A stretch of 64,000 nucleotides of DNA from Siphonodentalium dalli (GCA_032622095.1 CP136063.1:266159426-266223425), one strand, 5' to 3'; shown: positions 20,650 to 31,150, counted from the first letter of the stretch. A program made the numbers and translations. The notes: generated by a model not told the origin, from the sequence alone.

Positions 20650-23600
20650 ATGGATAACATATGTATCGGCACTTGGAATGCTACAGGTATTTTTGGTAGC
20701 AGTGCATACCTCAGTCGGTTACTTCGCGATGAAGCTATAGATATATTCGGAGTAAGTGAGCACTGGCTCCATAGTCATAACGTTCAATTCTTAGAGTCTA
20801 TTCATCGGCGTTACTCATATCACGCGGTGTGCGATGCCTCCCAGCGCCTTCCTCTACAAAGAGGACGATACAAAGGCGGTGTTTGTTTATTTTGGCACAA
20901 ACGGTATGATACAATAGTCTCCGCTATAGACTACAATGACGATCGTATATGTGGCATTCAAATGCAACTTTCTCGGTGCAACTTCTTATACGTTTTCCAA
21001 GTGTATCTCCCATCCACAAATTATTCTGTTGAATTTTACAGAGAGTATATACAGAAAGTCTCAGACCTGATAACCTTATATTCTCCACTTGGCAACGTTG
21101 TTGTTCTAGGTGACTTCAATGGAAACCTACGGAAGACCGATGCCAGAAATCGCAGTTTCCAATTAATGCTCAAAGCACAAAATTATGTTTCTGCAAATAG
21201 CTCCGAAAAGTGTGATGGTCAACAATTCACATACGTGGCTGTAGACGGAACAGGTGGCACCACCATCTATCACATCATCATACATAAAGATGACCTGGTC
21301 AGAACCAAACGTATTGCTGTGCTCGATGATGATGCCTCCAATGTTTCGAATCACAGACCTATACTCATGGATATCTCGTATGGCAATGTACGCGATTGCA
21401 CGAACACAACACAATCTGCTTGTTGGAATTGGAAAAAACTTATCGCCGATCAGGAATTATTATCATGTTATAGATTAAATGTAATGTCATTGTTACCAGA
21501 ATGTCATATATATGATGAGACGGATTTGGCAATGTGCTATGATAGAACAGTTTCAGCTATACAAAGCGCTTCAAATATAGCCATTCCAAAGAAATCCTTC
21601 AAGCCATATTTGAAACCAATTTGGAACCCCACGTTGAACAATCTACACCGTGAAATGCGCCATTTTCGAAGAATATGGCTGTCAGACGGACGCCCCAGAG
21701 GCGATACATTCGAAACGTATGCAAACTACAAAGCCTCGAAACGTATGTTCAGAAAAGAAATGCGTAAATGTAACTCGCAGTTCATGTCCGCTCAGAACGA
21801 GGAAATAGACCGCGCCGCCGAAGTTGATCAAGAGTTATTTTTCAAAAAATTTAACGCAGTGCGAGCAAGTAGGAAAGGTGCGTGTAATAGTATATTTGAA
21901 GTAAACGGTTCCATGCTTCGAACTCCGATTGAAATCTCAGATGCATGGGCCGATTATTATGAAAACTTATACTCACCTTTGAAATCAGTTAACTTTGACG
22001 AATCACACTTTTTAGAAGTCAATAGCAAGGTGACCGATCTCCTCAGTAATTCAAACACCGGGACATATGACAAAATATTAACCTACCCCGTCACTGATGT
22101 AGAACTTATGAACGTTATGAAAACTGTCAATATGGGGAAAGCTGCGGGTCATGATTCCATCTGCTATGAACACATTTTGTATGGCGGTACGCACTTACAT
22201 AAGCACATTGCCAAGCTTCTATCATCCATGCTCAACTTGTCATATATACCAACCCATGCAAAAATTGGTGTGATAACTTCCCTATATAAAGGAGGTGACA
22301 AACAAAAGACAAAGTTCGACAGTTATAGGGCAATAACGCTACTGCCAGTATTATACAAGCTCCTGGAGAAAGTTTTTCTTGCTCGCATTGAACGAAATTG
22401 TCCACATTTGATCGTAACACATCCACTGCAACATGGGTTTCAAAAGAACATTAGTTGCCTGATGTCATCTTACATAGTCCAAGAAGGTTTATCATATGCT
22501 TTAGAACAAAACTCTCGATTATTCGCATGTTTCCTGGACGTTCACAAAGCGTTCGACACTGTTTGGACTAATGGTCTACTATTCAAACTTTTCGAGCGCG
22601 GTTTCACTGGGAAAACCTGGAAACTTTGTCACAACTTTCTAACAGGGGTAACATGCTCTGTTCGACACGAGGGCCGGAACTCTAGAGATATCACCATTAA
22701 GCAAGGAGCAAGGCAGGGGAGTACCTTATCGCCGATATTTTACGCAATTTACATCGACGAGGTGTTACGCGAGCTACAGCTGTCTAACTTTGGTCTTAAA
22801 CTTCTTGGAATAAACCTCGCATCCCCAACACAAGCCGACGATATGACACTGTTATCTTTTACTGCATACGGTCTTCAACGCCTATGTGACATATGCAGTG
22901 CATACAGTAGCAGGTGGAGATTCCTATATAATGAACAAAAATGTAAAGTTATTGTCTTTGATGAGAAAACAGCAAAGACATCAACCAACCGCTCTTGGCT
23001 CATTAATAGTGGTTTGATCACAGAGACTGATACCATTACCCATCTTGGTATTACATTACATAAAACAAATTTCCAAAACGAACTTACCGAGTCGATATGC
23101 ACGAAAATTCGCTCAACGTACCTCATGCTTAGCAATGCTGGCCTGTACGCCGGTGGGATAACCCCACAAAGTTGCATGACTATGTATCAATCGATTGTTC
23201 TTTCTCGGGGCTTGTATGGATCAGAATTTTTATGTAACACCACATGTTCAAATGCGACCAAACTAGAAAGAATACATCGCTTTTGTCTTAAGCGCATACA
23301 AGGTCTTTCCATGAGATGCAGAACTGACATTGTACTTGGTCTAGTAGGGAGTTTCCCCTTGGAATCGACAATCGCTATGAGGAAACTCTCCTTATTCGGT
23401 GGACTATGTCGCGCCCCTCAATCGAAAGCATGTAAGCAGATTTTTGTTAGACGACTCCACGAATTTAGAGCCAATCAGTCCCAGGATTACTCTTTTATAA
23501 GTGAACTGTGCTCTTTATTTGAAAAATATAACATGAATGATGTTTTCGTGGACTATGTGAAATCCTGGATCTCTATTCCAAAATTGGCATGGAAGAAACG

Positions 23601-24183
23601 CACTAGGGCAGAGGTACACGCCGTAAATGAAACTTCATGGAAATCAAATGTTATGACTGATCCTTCTTTCAGTCGCTTCTGCAGAATCCAGGAATCCCTT
23701 CACATGTCTAACTTGTGGCGTTTATGTCGGAAATTTCCCGAAAACAAATCCGCATATTTCACAGTAGCTCGGGTTATTGAATCATCGGCGTCCCTCGAAG
23801 CAGGAATTTGCCCGCTATGTGGAAAGTCATACACCGACAAAATTATGCACATCCTTATTGAGTGCAACGCCCTGGTTAACATACGCAATGACATGTTCTA
23901 TGCATTAATTGACCAATACGGATTGCAATTATTTATCTCTGTCGAAGAACTGTCTCCTGACGATATGATATCATTACACTTATCCCAAGTCCACGATAGC
24001 TTGGTAGAAGCAATTGACTGTACTGACTCGTTTATAAACTTTATTGTCACTGTCACTGAACAGTTGTGGCAAACATACAGTTTTATAGCTCAACGAAAAC
24101 ACATTCTAACACAGTTAGAAATCGGCATTAATCTTGCTAACACACCACTAGGCGAGCCTTTAACTAACTTTGAACCGCCGTGA
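20650..24183 (+). CDS. Retrotransposon ORF2: endonuclease and reverse transcriptase
   Basis: A single open frame of 1177 codons. Residues 1-245 form an APE-like endonuclease: TWNATG (N10), SEHW (E37), GDFN (D155, N157). The later motifs read TTIYHI (Y207, usually Asp) and SNHRPI (N234, usually Asp), so two expected catalytic acids are replaced. Reverse transcriptase spans roughly 535-800: FLDVHKAFDTVW (D629), GARQGSTLSPIFYAIYID, and TQADDM (D729, D730), so the polymerase triad is intact. The C-terminus has a CPLCG...H...C knuckle near 1054-1075. Length fits a complete ORF2. The ATG is the first codon before the endonuclease fold. It would nick target DNA and prime reverse transcription; the altered endonuclease suggests this copy may be nicking-deficient. 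No frameshifts or stops, so the insertion is fairly young. Confidence 0.93.
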   Translation: MDNICIGTWNATGIFGSSAYLSRLLRDEAIDIFGVSEHWLHSHNVQFLESIHRRYSYHAVCDASQRLPLQRGRYKGGVCLFWHKRYDTIVSAIDYNDDRICGIQMQLSRCNFLYVFQVYLPSTNYSVEFYREYIQKVSDLITLYSPLGNVVVLGDFNGNLRKTDARNRSFQLMLKAQNYVSANSSEKCDGQQFTYVAVDGTGGTTIYHIIIHKDDLVRTKRIAVLDDDASNVSNHRPILMDISYGNVRDCTNTTQSACWNWKKLIADQELLSCYRLNVMSLLPECHIYDETDLAMCYDRTVSAIQSASNIAIPKKSFKPYLKPIWNPTLNNLHREMRHFRRIWLSDGRPRGDTFETYANYKASKRMFRKEMRKCNSQFMSAQNEEIDRAAEVDQELFFKKFNAVRASRKGACNSIFEVNGSMLRTPIEISDAWADYYENLYSPLKSVNFDESHFLEVNSKVTDLLSNSNTGTYDKILTYPVTDVELMNVMKTVNMGKAAGHDSICYEHILYGGTHLHKHIAKLLSSMLNLSYIPTHAKIGVITSLYKGGDKQKTKFDSYRAITLLPVLYKLLEKVFLARIERNCPHLIVTHPLQHGFQKNISCLMSSYIVQEGLSYALEQNSRLFACFLDVHKAFDTVWTNGLLFKLFERGFTGKTWKLCHNFLTGVTCSVRHEGRNSRDITIKQGARQGSTLSPIFYAIYIDEVLRELQLSNFGLKLLGINLASPTQADDMTLLSFTAYGLQRLCDICSAYSSRWRFLYNEQKCKVIVFDEKTAKTSTNRSWLINSGLITETDTITHLGITLHKTNFQNELTESICTKIRSTYLMLSNAGLYAGGITPQSCMTMYQSIVLSRGLYGSEFLCNTTCSNATKLERIHRFCLKRIQGLSMRCRTDIVLGLVGSFPLESTIAMRKLSLFGGLCRAPQSKACKQIFVRRLHEFRANQSQDYSFISELCSLFEKYNMNDVFVDYVKSWISIPKLAWKKRTRAEVHAVNETSWKSNVMTDPSFSRFCRIQESLHMSNLWRLCRKFPENKSAYFTVARVIESSASLEAGICPLCGKSYTDKIMHILIECNALVNIRNDMFYALIDQYGLQLFISVEELSPDDMISLHLSQVHDSLVEAIDCTDSFINFIVTVTEQLWQTYSFIAQRKHILTQLEIGINLANTPLGEPLTNFEPP

Positions 24184-24800
24184 TTGTTTTCGCGACTAAC
24201 GCAGATATATCACCAATATGACCATGGCGTGTATCAAATAATAAATGATGAATCGAATGAGCATTGGCACGGCGATATATATGACAGTGCGAGCAAAGAG
24301 TGCCATCTACTGAATATCATTTGAAATGATTATGTGAATACGCTGCCCGCTTCATTATTATTACTATCATCATCATCATCATCATCATCACCGTCATCAC
24401 CGTCTTCATCACCGTCATCATCATCATTTATATCGTCATTATCAGCATCATAATCAACGAAATGGAAACCAACTTCGGTGTCAGCATTGTCACACCATCG
24501 CTATCATCATAATCATAATAATAATCCTCATCGCCATCATCACTACCATTAACAACATCGCCATCGCTGATAACACACACATCATCAGCATCATTTATCA
24601 TCAAACTCACCTCCATCGCCATCACCACCAACCTCATCATATTCACCATGTGTACATATATGTAGATATATCCAGTGTCGGATATTGACATCAATTACTA
24701 TGATTCAGCTTTATTGATTCATATTTCTGTACATATCGATTATTTGTTACATGATTTATAAATCTTCATATACTGGAGGAAATAAAGATATAATAATAAT
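24184..24800 (+). repeat. Retrotransposon 3' region with ATC-rich microsatellite
   Basis: Contains an imperfect CATCAT/CACCGTCATC run (about 24355-24640), a likely polyadenylation signal AATAAA (24781) and a terminal ATAATAAT tail. An 88-codon Asp-rich frame on the minus strand is a by-product of the microsatellite. Confidence 0.75.
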
Positions 24801-24834
24801 ATATGTACCACCGCTATATATATGTACATTGCAG
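24801..24834. repeat. Residual 19-bp minisatellite unit beyond the retrotransposon
   Basis: ATATGTACCACCGCTATATA then TATGTAC is the same word as the upstream array. It is read as the target-site duplication plus the last stub of the array. Confidence 0.85.
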
Positions 24835-25493
24835 CATTAGCATGACCCGAGAACGAATATATGCGTTACTCTGCAGAGCATTCTCCATAGAGTAGCAATC
24901 ACACTAGTTCATCACAACCCAATAGCAAGGTTTAGAGCCTGCATGTTGGTTTAAACATTGCTTAGGCAGATGACTTTTCGGGGGTCATTCTCCTTATGTC
25001 ATAACGGGGCTTTGTGAAATGTATAGATATTTCTTCTTGTCATTGCACGTTAATTTCAGAGCTTGACAATAGATAGGGTATTGGAAATAAGAGGACAATT
25101 CAAGAGGAGAAGGTGAGAATGGAGGAGATGATGAGTTGGAACAGATTCTTCATTTTGTCTCACGTTATGTAATAAAAAGATCCGGAAATTTCACATGCAC
25201 CACTTCCGTATCTACATGTACCGTAATCAGATTTACGTGATCCCCTGACCTAGCTGTTGTGTTTTTGTTCGTTTTGATAATCCAGACCAGATAACTTTTC
25301 CCGGAAATCATCGGTTTTTGTCCGTCCGTGCCATGGAGATAGTTTTCGGTTGATATATTCATGCAGTTACAATTAACGAAATTGAACAATATTTGGTATA
25401 TGAGCTTAAACAGCATAGGTCAAGTTCGAATATGTGTGAGGTCTGTCCATTTATTCCGAAGTTATGGCCCTTGTCGACTTAGAATTTGCCAAC
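24835..25493. other. No gene recognised
   Basis: 25420-25490 (AAGTTCGAATATG, then CCTTGTCGACTTAGAATT) resembles 30205-30270, so part of this is a dispersed repeat. An 83-codon minus frame (25165-25416) has no domain. Confidence 0.4.
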
Positions 25494-26045
25494 TACACTC
25501 TTAGAAAAATCGGAACCCAATGGTTCTTCGTTGGTTCCCCACTTGTCCTCCAGGCAAGAACCATTTGGTTCCTCATGATTGCGACTATTGAGAACCAAAT
25601 TTAGAACCATTTGGTTCTTCATTATTTACACCAGCAGAACCAGTTGGTTCTCCACGAACGATAATTTGGTTCTTCGTTGATATAATTGGTTCTTCAAGTA
25701 GAACCATTTGGTTCTTCGGTAGTAATAATTTGGTTCTTCAACAATAATAATGGTTCCTCACAGAGAAAATTGAAGAACCAAATTTGGGTTTTCAAGTTTG
25801 TCCTCCAGGCGGAACCAATAGGTTCTTCGTGATTAAAATTTGGTTCTTCGTCTCAAGAACCAAATGGTTCTTCATTGGTTCTTCATCAACAACCAATCCT
25901 TGGTTCTTCATTGGTTCCAATTTGGTTCTTCCTTAAGAACCAATTCCCCTTTCTCACTTCCACCAAGAACCAATGGTTCTTCATTTGGAATAATTTGGTT
26001 CCCTGTTGGATACAGCCCCAAGAACCAGTTGGATATGTAACATAG
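25494..26045. repeat. GGTTCTTC-rich repeat
   Basis: About two dozen copies of TTGGTTCTTC or its complement GAAGAACCAA are scattered in both orientations, giving many small stem-forming pairs. The left edge ACACTCTTAGAA is mirrored by TTCTTAGAGTGT at 30132-30143, closing a related block there. It therefore appears to be one end of an element family with ACACTCTTAGAA termini. Not coding. Confidence 0.6.
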
Positions 26046-26677
26046 TTTGCATTATCAACACTGACAAAATGCATTTCCTTCTCTTTACAGGTCAATTAGA
26101 ATAATTGTTTTCATAAATATAATCATTTATTCATTAAACTTGAAAAATATTCAACATATAGTCAGGTGGAAATTTTGGCACAATATTTTTTAGGTATTGA
26201 GTATTTTAAAGATAGTAGACAATAGCTTGTAGATTTATTTGTTACTTTAAAAATAATTTTTAAGACAAATAATTTTTTCAGTAAGTCAATAATCTCATTT
26301 ATGGTTTTGTTGTAAACGTGAATTTGTTTTAAAATGTTGGCATATGTATATTATAATGAGCTGAGACTTGAAATCTAAATATTCAATTGTTTGATGACTT
26401 TTGATGATCACAAGTTTCTTTTGTTCAAATATATTTACAAATACTCCACCATCAATCTCTTGCCCAATTTTGTTTCAGAACCCCAATTCACGTTGAAAAT
26501 TTGTTTACATTTATTTATTTGAGATAAAAGATGAATGAGTTTAATGACCAATTGGAAATACTATTTGGTGTTAAATGGGATATTAATAAGAATTTCAGTC
26601 CCTGTAGCAACATTTCTAATGGGACGATAAACTTCCGTTATAATTTATTTCCTTCTTTGAAATTATCAGGCCTCAAA
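26046..26677. other. No gene recognised
   Basis: Very AT-rich. No domain, tandem or inverted repeat noted. Confidence 0.4.
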
Positions 26678-26930
26678 ATAAGGTGCCGGACATTTGCAAA
26701 ATGAGGGCTCCAGAGGGTGAATTTAGTAATGCTACCCCGCATAGCGGGCTAACATCACCATATTCACCATCTAGGGACCCCACTATGTTTAGATATTAAT
26801 CATCTATTGAGAACTACCTTCAGAAGGAGGTCCTCAGCGGGTGAATTTGGTGATGTTAGCCCGCTATGCTGGGTAGCATCACCAAATGCATCTGCTGGAG
26901 ACCTCATTCTGCAAATGACCGGCACCTTAT
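26678..26930. mobile_element. Foldback/MITE with about 90-bp terminal inverted repeats
   Basis: The outer ends are ATAAGGTGCCGG and its mirror CCGGCACCTTAT. Each arm includes a small internal hairpin (CCCGCATAGCGGG on the left, CCCGCTATGCTGGG on the right) and the phrase GGTGATGTTAGCCC. The unique centre is about 65 bp. A degraded half copy is visible at 29056-29165. No ORF. Confidence 0.78.
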
Positions 26931-27943
26931 TTAGTTGCCTGGAAATACTTCAGACTAGTACCATTTAAATTTTCTCTGGGAGTAGTCAGAATCATCTTGA
27001 TGCATATTTTCTGGACGTTTTAGAAATATGCGACACGTGTTGACTTCATCCTACGATTTCCTGTTTTTTTCCAATAATATTAATAAATTATTACCCGTTT
27101 CAACAACGCCAAACAGTTGTTAGAAAATGAACACAGCATCTAGAATAGTATCAAATGGCGACGAATTATTTGGGAACTTGACATTCGTGTACACAGATTT
27201 GAGTGTATATGGTTCCGGAAGATGCCACTCCAAATGAATCCATTTGTTGTTTTCCTCGATAGTTCAGACTTCTCGCAAGAGACTACTAAGTAATAAACAA
27301 ACGCATGCCTCATGTGCGCGAAAACCAGAACATATACATGGCTAGTTCTGACTAGTCCCAGAAAAACAAATAAGGTGGAATATATCAATAGCTCAATTGA
27401 ATCTTGATATTTCACTTTGCAACATAGTACTAGTAGTCATGTCATATATCACAAAGACCATATATACAAATCACGAATATGCCAATAGTGCGAATTAGCT
27501 TATTGAGCCACACAGTTGCACCAAATAGTGAGATTTGAGAAAACATAAAACGTTTGTATTTGTATGACAACTGGTAAGATATTCTGAAGTCGCTCCCATC
27601 CGACACCCTCAGCATTCACATTCCTTGACGTTGTAATAGAAAGAATGGGACTTTATCTGACTATTCTGGTAACAATGTTGATCCACAGTTTCATAGCTGA
27701 CATGTTTGGATCAGGGAATGTAAAAGTGTTTCTCATCCTTATTTTGAAGGTCATGCACATTCACAATTGTCGTTCATTCTTATTTTGAATATCAGAGTTC
27801 TCTGTTAACATGGTTTCATCTGACCTCTCTGCATTTATATTCCAACTACATTCCTATGTGAATCTTCAGAATGAAATTGTCTACTAAATATATTTTCGTC
27901 AATCATCTCGAATGGACACACATCACATTTGAAGACAGCTCCG
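26931..27943. other. No gene recognised
   Basis: A 91-codon minus frame at 27140-27415 has no domain. Non-coding otherwise. The segment 27835-27940 may encode a third, frame-shifted zinc finger belonging to the next entry. Confidence 0.35.
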
Positions 27944-28106
27944 CTAGATGGGCGATATCTTTCCAAAATGACATCTCATTGAAACAGATCGCCGGCACAC
28001 ATAGTCACAACAGTTACGTAATTTGACACGGTTCTTGTCTATATGCAGCAACTGATGACGTTTCAGGGATAACCGGTCTTTGAAACTGACCTGGCACGTT
28101 GGACAT
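27835..28106 (-). pseudogene. C2H2 zinc-finger exon, probably frameshifted
   Basis: Read on the minus strand from an acceptor (T-rich tract ending TTTGTAG, boundary 28106/28107), the exon encodes a canonical C2H2 finger, CPTCQVSFKDRLSLKRHQ then LLH (C-x2-C-x12-H-x4-H). A second finger-like motif follows (CDYVCRRSVSMRCH). The frame closes at a TAG (27944-27946). Changing phase near 27965 opens a third Cys/His segment (FKCDVCPFEMIDEN...) that runs to about 27835. This fits a zinc-finger gene fragment with one frameshift; an unrecognised splice is the alternative. Neighbouring exons were not found, and the target of such a protein cannot be inferred. Confidence 0.5.
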
Positions 28107-28576
28107 CTACAAATAAAAAATAATATCTCATTAAAGGACTCAGGCCTTAAACGTAAATGGCTCATTCATACTGCCAAATTTGTTCCTACGATAGGTCGAA
28201 AGTAAACAAACGATTGATGCACCGACTTCATGTGCTCTGAAAAACACTTTTCCAAAGTCACAGCCATTTCTCAGCCATTTTCAACTTTCGCCAGAAGTAA
28301 GATAAACGCTCTTCATTGCTACCATATCAGGAGAGTACCATGGAACGTTCTTTTTTGTTCCATTTCTTGTAAATGGCTGTTTTGTGTTTGGGACCCTAAC
28401 GCGGTATTCACAGACTCACAGTTGTATTTGTCATTACTTCAATGCGTCTTTTTTGGGTTACAAAATGTTCGTAGAAAGGTAGTTAAGATATTTATCGAAC
28501 TATTTCGATACTTGGAAAAGTTCTGAATCTAATAATATTATTTCTATCATGGAGCACAAACCGCGTGGTGGCTTCA
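28107..28576. other. Intron or flank of the zinc-finger fragment
   Basis: A plus-strand mini-frame from the ATG at 28157 contains a C-x2-C-x12-H-x2-H arrangement, but the His spacing is not canonical and only 27 codons are open. I do not call it a gene. Confidence 0.35.
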
Positions 28577-28838
28577 ATATCCCTTCCATGATGGGATCAG
28601 CACAGCAGATGCAGAATTAAAGATCATGTGACAGGAATTCTCTTATATATGCGCGTCTCCCATAGGCAGCCTCGCATATACCAGAGAATGCACTGGCTTA
28701 TAGTCATGGTAAATATTGTTAAGATTATGCATTCTCTTAATATGCATCTCATATGAGAGACTCACATATATATAAGATAATGCATTGGCACACATGGTTT
28801 TCGCTAAATTTTAGGTAGCTCCAGCCAAGGAAGGGATA
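28577..28838 (+). mobile_element. Hairpin element, outer family P4, copy K (decayed)
   Basis: The ends read ATCCCTTCCATGATGGG and CCAAGGAAGGGAT, degenerate versions of TTAACCCTTTCATGAC. Two palindrome relics lie near 28632-28698 and 28728-28789. The interior shares TTAAAGATCATGTG with copy M at 42634. Clearly older than families P1-P3. Confidence 0.65.
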
Positions 28839-29489
28839 ATAAAGGGCCACAAGTTCCCAAATAAGGTGGCTTTGTTTGACAATGTATTTTCGTATGATTA
28901 ATCCACATAGTAAATTTGAAAGGTATCGGATAATCATAATTTGAGTTAACATCCAGACAACAAAATAATCATCAAATTCTACATGTACTCGTCAATGATT
29001 ATTTAGTACAGAAAGGGTTAATGACTGTATATTCGCTGGCGAGCAAGCTCGCAATATTGTGTATGTCATTTGCAGAATGAGGTCCCCAGATCATGAATTT
29101 AGTGACACTATCCTGCCCAGCAGGCTAGCATCTCCAAATTCACACTCTGAGAACTTCATTCAGCTTAAGCCTCAACTGCTATGGGAGACATAGGATCCCA
29201 TTGACTTTCCCCAGTTGAAGTTGGTAATGTTCACCCATTAGTTACTTTGATTATGCATTTTATCTTCTGCAAATTAGGGGATATAGAAAATATTCTAAGA
29301 AGGAAAAAAGTAACTAAAATGAATGTTAATTTGAGACTACAGATATTTCCCAGATGAGGCCTAAGCAGAATGATAATACTATCGGTGCTGATATGTCGAT
29401 GAATTACTGTTCTGATGCCAGTCAGAGTGCTTGGTGATAAGTTTATGCCTTGATTTTTGGTTTCACTTAAGTTCAGTTTAGCATAGAAA
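28839..29489. other. No gene; partial foldback copy
   Basis: 29056-29165 resembles the left arm of the 26678 foldback (CATTTGCAGAATGAGG, then a CCTGCCCAGCAGGCTAGCAT hairpin). AAGGGTTAA at 29014-29022 may be an orphan end of a TTAA element. Nothing coding. Confidence 0.45.
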
Positions 29490-30145
29490 TTTGGTTCTTC
29501 GTTTGGTTCTTCAAAACGCGTGAGTCAGTGTTCTAGAGAGCGCGAAGAATCAAATCCCCATAATATCGGTTCTTGGCGACGGGAAGAACTGTAGAGAACG
29601 CCCTCTAAAGTGGTAATAATAGTCAATACCGTAAATTAAGTGACATAGATCTACAATCTGAAAGCTTTCAAGTTTACTTTAATTAGGTCTTATTTAAATT
29701 CAACTGAGATTATTTTACAAAACATCCGACATCCTAAATATAAATTAAGATAACTAATATAATCACCTTCAAAAGTAGCAACACGTGCTGTCAACTGGCA
29801 GTCTGGCACTCGATCAACCATTGCTCCACATCGCCAGCACTCCACATGGCCGGTTCATTTGTCGATTCTGTCGGATTTTGTTCCATCGCCTCTCACAAAA
29901 ATCAGCGATCAAAAATGGCGGTTCTGAAAACTCAAAACGAGGTCGTAGTTCTGTTCCATTTGGGCGACACGCATTTATTACGAACCGCAACTCATGTTAT
30001 ACAAAATTGGTTCTTCATTTGGTTCTTCAAAACGTGCGAGTCAATGTTCGGTTCTAGATAGCGCGAAGAACCAAATCCCCATAATATCGGTTCTTGAAGG
30101 CGTGTAGAACCGTAGGGTTCTTGACTGTTCTTAGAGTGTATTATA
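29490..30145. repeat. Paired copies of a GGTTCTTC-containing block
   Basis: 29490-29610 and 30003-30145 are homologous direct copies sharing TTTGGTTCTTCAAAACG, AGCGCGAAGAA and CAAATCCCCATAATATCGGT. The second ends TTCTTAGAGTGT, the mirror of the ACACTCTTAGAA edge at 25494. Small plus-strand frames between them (29785-30061) show no domain. Confidence 0.6.
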
Positions 30146-30734
30146 CTTTCCGGGTGATTTGATGTTTTCAAATTTGGTATTGGGATTACTCATGAAAATA
30201 CAGATAAAGTTCGAATATGGGTGCGGCTGCCAACTTTTACGAGAGATAATGTCCTTGTCGACTTAGAATTAAAACATATTATTCTGGCGTCTAAAAAAAA
30301 TAAAACTAGGTATGTTAACAAAATAGACAGTTGGAAACAAAGTTTGATTAAACGATTTTTCCCAGAATCAAACTTGTCATTTCTAAAAAAGCCACCAGTC
30401 AAATAAAGCCACCTTATACGTTGGATGTGTGGCCTATCGGCCTTTAATTTAAATTTTAAATGTGTAGTATATGTGCGATAACTCAATGTAAACTCCTAAC
30501 AAAAGTAAGTTTCCGTAATATTTCGGATGTTTTCTCTAAATATATGGTTTCAATTCTAATGGAACTCATCACAGACATTGTCGATCTGAAAACTAATCCA
30601 CACTGCAAAGTTGGTCATGTGGGTATTGCTGCTGTCGTGGTAATGCAGCCCTTGAACATGTGACAATTAAAGGAACAAATGTTTGTTTATTGGTATACCA
30701 TTACATATAAGTGGGTGTCTGACAGGGTGACACA
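30146..30734. other. No gene recognised
   Basis: 30190-30270 resembles 25415-25490. Remaining frames are short and unassigned. Confidence 0.35.
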
Positions 30735-31150
30735 TCTGTCGCGCTTATTATTGCCATATTGAGCGCATAATATTGCCATATTAAGCGCGCATTGTCGCAA
30801 TATTGAGCGCGACAAAATTTCATACAGACACTATAGTGTTATATTTATATTAGATAAATACTGTGCATATAGTGTACATATAGTGAACATAGAGCATTTA
30901 CAACTTTAATTATATACACATCTAAAACATTGTCTCTATTTATGCCAAACAACATAGAAGAAGCAATAATTTGCTTTAAATGTCACAATTTTGAGCGCAA
31001 GATGTCGCAATATTAAGCGCGCGATATAGCAATATTAAGCGCGAAATATTGCGACATTAAGCGCAAAATATCGCAAGCTGCGAGCTTATAAACGTTTCCA
31101 CTTGTAATATTATTGCAATATAAGGCGCGAACATATCGCGCTTAATATAC
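30735..31150. repeat. Two clusters of a GCAATATTAAGCGCG motif
   Basis: About ten copies of (T)GCAATATTAAGCGCG and variants lie at 30740-30830 and 30985-31150, separated by 150 bp of AT-rich sequence containing short TATAGTG repeats. Copies occur in both orientations near the right end (CGCGCTTAATAT). The arrangement looks like paired subterminal repeats of an element whose ends I cannot define. Confidence 0.55.

Larger units (their letters stand above)
18964..24800 (+). mobile_element. Non-LTR retrotransposon, two ORFs, 5'-truncated, inserted in the minisatellite
   Basis: The element is bracketed by a 13-bp direct repeat, ATATGTACCACCG, at 18951-18963 and 24801-24813, which is part of the minisatellite unit. 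Order: ORF1 (esterase-like), 127-bp gap, ORF2 (endonuclease-reverse transcriptase), a 600-bp 3' region with an ATC-rich stretch, AATAAA near 24781, and a short ATA-rich tail. An SGNH/esterase ORF1 with an APE-type endonuclease ORF2 is known from CR1-group elements; I leave the clade open. The 5' end lacks an untranslated leader and enters directly into coding sequence, so it is probably truncated inside ORF1. Confidence 0.88.

Noticed and set aside
24428-24694. Asp-rich 88-codon frame on the minus strand
   Set aside because: Translation of the ATC microsatellite in the retrotransposon 3' region.
28157-28240. Second zinc finger on the plus strand (C-x2-C-x12-H-x2-H)
   Set aside because: His spacing is not canonical, only 27 codons are open, and it opposes the better finger on the other strand.
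29785-30061. Two overlapping plus-strand ORFs of 71-90 codons
   Set aside because: No recognisable domain, and their ends run into the GGTTCTTC repeat.
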